A DNA stretch of 64,000 nucleotides from Streptomyces ambofaciens ATCC 23877 (GTDB taxonomy: Bacteria > Actinomycetota > Actinomycetes > Streptomycetales > Streptomycetaceae): the NCBI RefSeq assembly GCF_001267885.1, contig NZ_CP012382.1, positions 6,745,001-6,809,000 on the forward strand, given 5' to 3'. Within the stretch, counting starts at the first letter, position 1; every line of letters starts with the position of its first letter. Under the pieces are notes generated by a model that ran no database searches, had not been told where the DNA came from, and saw only the letters and a list, made by a program, of their open reading frames with translations. The position numbers and the translations under genes were made by a program. Shown here one piece after another: positions 61,383 through 64,000 of the stretch.

Positions 61383-62310
61383 GGACAGGGGTCTCCTTGC
61401 CGGCCGCGCCGCGCAGGGCGATGGCGTACATCTCGTCGGCGTCGAGGCGCCTGAGCTCCTCGGCGATGAGTTCGGAGGTGGAGCGGACCTTCAGCGCGAG
61501 GGACCGCGGGGGCTGGTCGGGCAGGGTCATCGTGGCGAGCGGGCCCTCCGGGCGGTCGATGAGGATCTCGCCCGTCGCGGTGCCCAGGCGGACGGCCGTG
61601 ACGACCGGGCCGTCGGTGACCACCCGGTCGACCCGGACGTCCAGCCGGGCCTCCAGCCAGCGGGCCAGCAGCTCGGCCGCCGGGTTGTCGGCCTCGGCCT
61701 CCACGGTCGCCGAGGTCACCGGCACCCGGGCCTGGTCGAGGGCGGCGGCCAGCATGGAGCGCCACAGCGTCAGCCGGGTCCACGCGAGGTCGGTGTCGCC
61801 GGGCGCGTAGGTGCGGACCCGGCGCTCCAGGACCTCCATCGGCCGCTCGACCGCGTAGAGGTCGGTGATCCGGCGCTGGGCCAGCGCCCCCAGCGGGTCC
61901 TTCGCGGGGTCGTCCGGTGCCTCCACCGGCCACCACACGACGACCGGGGCGTCCGGCAGCAGCAGCGGCAGCACGACCGAGTCGGCGTGCTCGGACACCT
62001 CGCCGTACATGCGCAGCACGACCGTCTCGCCGGTGCCGGCCTCGGAGCCCACCCGGACCTCGGCGTCGAGGTGCGAGCGGGTGCGGTCGCGCAGGTTGCG
62101 GGCGTGCCGCTTGATGACCACCAGGGTGCGCGAGGGGTGCTCGTGCGAGGCCTCCTCGGCCGCCTTGATGGCGTCGTAGGCGTTCTCCTCGTCCGTGACG
62201 ATCACCATCGTCAGGACCATGCCCACGGCCGGGGTGCCGATGGCCCGGCGGCCCTGCACCAGCGCCTTGTTGATCTTGCTTGCCGTGGTGTCGGTCAGGT
62301 CGATCCTCAT
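61375..62310 (-). CDS. opcA: Glucose-6-phosphate dehydrogenase assembly protein OpcA
   Basis: 311 aa, ATG overlapping the zwf stop by 4 bp (ATGA). OpcA features: [60 protein letters not shown] at the N-terminus, [24 protein letters not shown] and [17 protein letters not shown]. OpcA is needed for full activity and redox control of Zwf in actinobacteria and cyanobacteria. Position next to zwf is the usual one. Confidence 0.94.
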   Translation of the reverse strand: MRIDLTDTTASKINKALVQGRRAIGTPAVGMVLTMVIVTDEENAYDAIKAAEEASHEHPSRTLVVIKRHARNLRDRTRSHLDAEVRVGSEAGTGETVVLRMYGEVSEHADSVVLPLLLPDAPVVVWWPVEAPDDPAKDPLGALAQRRITDLYAVERPMEVLERRVRTYAPGDTDLAWTRLTLWRSMLAAALDQARVPVTSATVEAEADNPAAELLARWLEARLDVRVDRVVTDGPVVTAVRLGTATGEILIDRPEGPLATMTLPDQPPRSLALKVRSTSELIAEELRRLDADEMYAIALRGAAGKETPVHV

Positions 62311-64000
62311 GGCCTGCGCCAGCTCCGTCCGTCTCGTGCGAGCATCTCGTCGGCTTCCCGCGGTCCCCAGCCGCCGGAGGCGTACTGCGCGGGCCGCTCG
62401 TGCGTGGCCCAGTACTCCTCGATCGGGTCCAGGATCCGCCAGGACTCTTCCACTTCCTGGTGACGGGGGAACAGGTTGGCGTCGCCCAGAAGGACGTCCA
62501 GGATCAGCCGTTCGTACGCCTCCGGGCTGGACTCCGTGAAGGACTCGCCGTACGCGAAGTCCATGGACACGTCCCGGATCTCCATCGAGGTGCCCGGCAC
62601 CTTGGAGCCGAAGCGCACCGTCATGCCCTCGTCCGGCTGGACGCGGATGACGATGGCGTTCTCGCCCAGCTCCTCCGTCGCGGTGGAGTCGAAGGGGGAG
62701 TGCGGGGCCCGCTGGAAGACGACCGCGATCTCCGTCACCCGGCGGCCGAGCCGCTTGCCGGTGCGCAGGTAGAAGGGGACGCCCGCCCAGCGGCGGTTGT
62801 CGACGCCCAGCTTGATCGCGGCGTAGGTGTCGGTCGTGGAGGCCGGGTCGATGCCCTCCTCCTCCAGGTAACCGGGCACCTGCGCGCCGCCCTGCCAGCC
62901 GCCCGCGTACTGCCCGCGCACCGTGTGCCTGCCGAGGTCGTCCGGCAGCCGTACCGCCTTGAGCACCTTCAGCTTCTCGGTGAGCAGCGAGGGGGCGTCG
63001 AAGGAGGCGGGCTCCTCCATGGCGGTCAGGGCCATCAGCTGGAGCAGGTGGTTCTGGATGACGTCGCGGGCGGCGCCGATGCCGTCGTAGTAGCCGGCCC
63101 GGCCGCCGATGCCGATGTCCTCGGCCATGGTGATCTGCACGTGGTCCACGTAGGACCGGTTCCAGATCGGCTCGTACATCTGGTTGGCGAAGCGCAGCGC
63201 CAGGATGTTCTGGACGGTCTCCTTGCCCAGGTAGTGGTCGATGCGGAAGACCTGCTCCGGGTCGAAGACCTCGTGCACCAGCGCGTTCAGGTCGCGGGCG
63301 CTGTCCAGGTCGTGCCCGAAGGGCTTCTCGATGACCGCGCGGCGCCAGGAGCCGTCGGGGGCGTCGGTCAGCCCGTGCTTCTTGAGCTGCTGGACGACCT
63401 TCGGGAAGAACTTCGGCGGCACCGAGAGGTAGAAGGCGTAGTTGCCGCTGGTCCCGCGGGAGGCGTCCAGCTCCTCCACGGCCTCGCGCAGCTGGTCGAA
63501 CGCGTCGTCGTCGTCGAAGTCGCCCGGGATGAAGCGCATGCCCTCGGCCAGCTGCTGCCAGACCTCCTCGCGGAACGGCGTGCGCGCGTGCTCCTTGACG
63601 GCGTCGTGCACGACCTGGGCGAAGTCCTGGTCCTCCCAGTCCCGGCGCGCGAAGCCGACCAGGGAGAAGCCCGGCGGCAGCAGACCGCGGTTGGCCAGGT
63701 CGTACACGGCCGGCATGAGCTTGCGCCGGGACAGGTCACCGGTGACGCCGAAGATGACCAGTCCGGACGGGCCCGCGATCCGGGGGAGGCGGCGGTCCTG
63801 GGGATCGCGCAGCGGGTTGCTCCAGTCGAGCGGTGCCACGGGCGCGACGGCCTGCCCGGCCGCGCTCTCCTTCTTCGCGTCCTTCGGGACACGCGCCGTC
63901 CCGGTCTTCCTGCCGGCCCGGGCGGTCCTCGTCGTCCTCGCCGCCTTCGGTGCCTCGGCGGCCGCGGCCTGCTCGGCCTCCTCGGCGTGCAGCGGCCCCG
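62307..64000 (-). CDS. zwf: Glucose-6-phosphate dehydrogenase, frame open to the window edge
   Basis: From GTG 63839 the protein has 510 aa, the usual length, beginning near NPLRDPQDRRLPRIAGPSG. Signatures: VIFGVTGDLSRRKLMPA (NADP binding), IEKPFGHDLDSA, FRIDHYLGKETVQN (catalytic His and Lys) and ALRFANQMYEPIWN. However, the frame stays open upstream to the edge, with almost all codons ending in G or C and no ribosome site at GTG 63839. It adds about 53 Ala/Lys/Arg/Thr-rich residues, so a longer start outside the window is likely. It makes 6-phosphogluconolactone and NADPH and heads the visible operon. Confidence 0.9.
   Translation of the reverse strand, partial: GPLHAEEAEQAAAAEAPKAARTTRTARAGRKTGTARVPKDAKKESAAGQAVAPVAPLDWSNPLRDPQDRRLPRIAGPSGLVIFGVTGDLSRRKLMPAVYDLANRGLLPPGFSLVGFARRDWEDQDFAQVVHDAVKEHARTPFREEVWQQLAEGMRFIPGDFDDDDAFDQLREAVEELDASRGTSGNYAFYLSVPPKFFPKVVQQLKKHGLTDAPDGSWRRAVIEKPFGHDLDSARDLNALVHEVFDPEQVFRIDHYLGKETVQNILALRFANQMYEPIWNRSYVDHVQITMAEDIGIGGRAGYYDGIGAARDVIQNHLLQLMALTAMEEPASFDAPSLLTEKLKVLKAVRLPDDLGRHTVRGQYAGGWQGGAQVPGYLEEEGIDPASTTDTYAAIKLGVDNRRWAGVPFYLRTGKRLGRRVTEIAVVFQRAPHSPFDSTATEELGENAIVIRVQPDEGMTVRFGSKVPGTSMEIRDVSMDFAYGESFTESSPEAYERLILDVLLGDANLFPRHQEVEESWRILDPIEEYWATHERPAQYASGGWGPREADEMLARDGRSWRRP

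Overview
The window is a Streptomyces chromosome segment. It is very GC-rich, with G or C at almost every third codon position, frequent GTG starts, ATGA/GTGA start-stop overlaps and Tat/Sec-exported hydrolases. Gene content and order, plus a GTP cyclohydrolase II paralogue with methionine at residue 120, point to S. coelicolor A3(2) or a close relative such as S. lividans. That species call comes from recognition, not a search.

Layout. 1-9.7 kb: the end of a ThuA/DUF1080 gene, then an EBO-type operon (inositol-phosphate-synthase-like cyclase, EboC prenyltransferase, a TIM-barrel enzyme, EboA, EboB, EboE, EboF) and a Tat-exported TIM-barrel protein. 9.7-13.9 kb: a DUF2254 membrane protein, tRNA-Leu(GAG) and a second elongation factor G. 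13.9-15.8 kb: a GH55-like beta-helix enzyme. 16.0-23.6 kb: a five-gene minus-strand operon (DUF5682, MoxR-type AAA ATPase, VWA protein, an unknown protein, SWIM zinc finger) resembling E. coli yehLMPQ. 23.8-29.6 kb: secreted phosphodiester glycosidase, secreted esterase and a GH81 endo-beta-1,3-glucanase. The GH55 and GH81 genes share a GAGAGCGCTCTC operator placed the same way just after the -10 box, suggesting one LacI-type beta-1,3-glucan regulon.

29.9-36.8 kb is an accessory stretch: anti-sigma-type ATPase, a large STAND-like NTPase, an APH-fold phosphotransferase, an Scr1/WhiJ-type HTH gene with its DUF397 partner, and a frame-shifted ImmA/IrrE peptidase. 36.8-42.0 kb: a GNAT gene and, behind a Zur-like box, a lipoprotein solute binder, a fused double permease and an MFS transporter without any ATPase gene.

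42.1-50.6 kb is the most unusual part. It holds a CDP-alcohol phosphatidyltransferase, a dehydrogenase-like protein, a pterin-synthase-like protein lacking its catalytic cysteine, a glycosyltransferase, a methyltransferase, a polytopic membrane protein, a creatininase-family amidohydrolase and a FAPy-forming (Met120) GTP cyclohydrolase. Together they look like an uncharacterised pathway starting from GTP.

50.7-58.8 kb: a serine beta-lactamase-like hydrolase, then a shikimate/quinate module (MHS transporter, TetR regulator, shikimate dehydrogenase, 3-dehydroshikimate dehydratase) with two related operator candidates, then a membrane-anchored repeat protein. 58.8-64 kb: a zwf-opcA-pgi-gnd operon on the minus strand for oxidative pentose phosphate metabolism; zwf stays open to the window edge.
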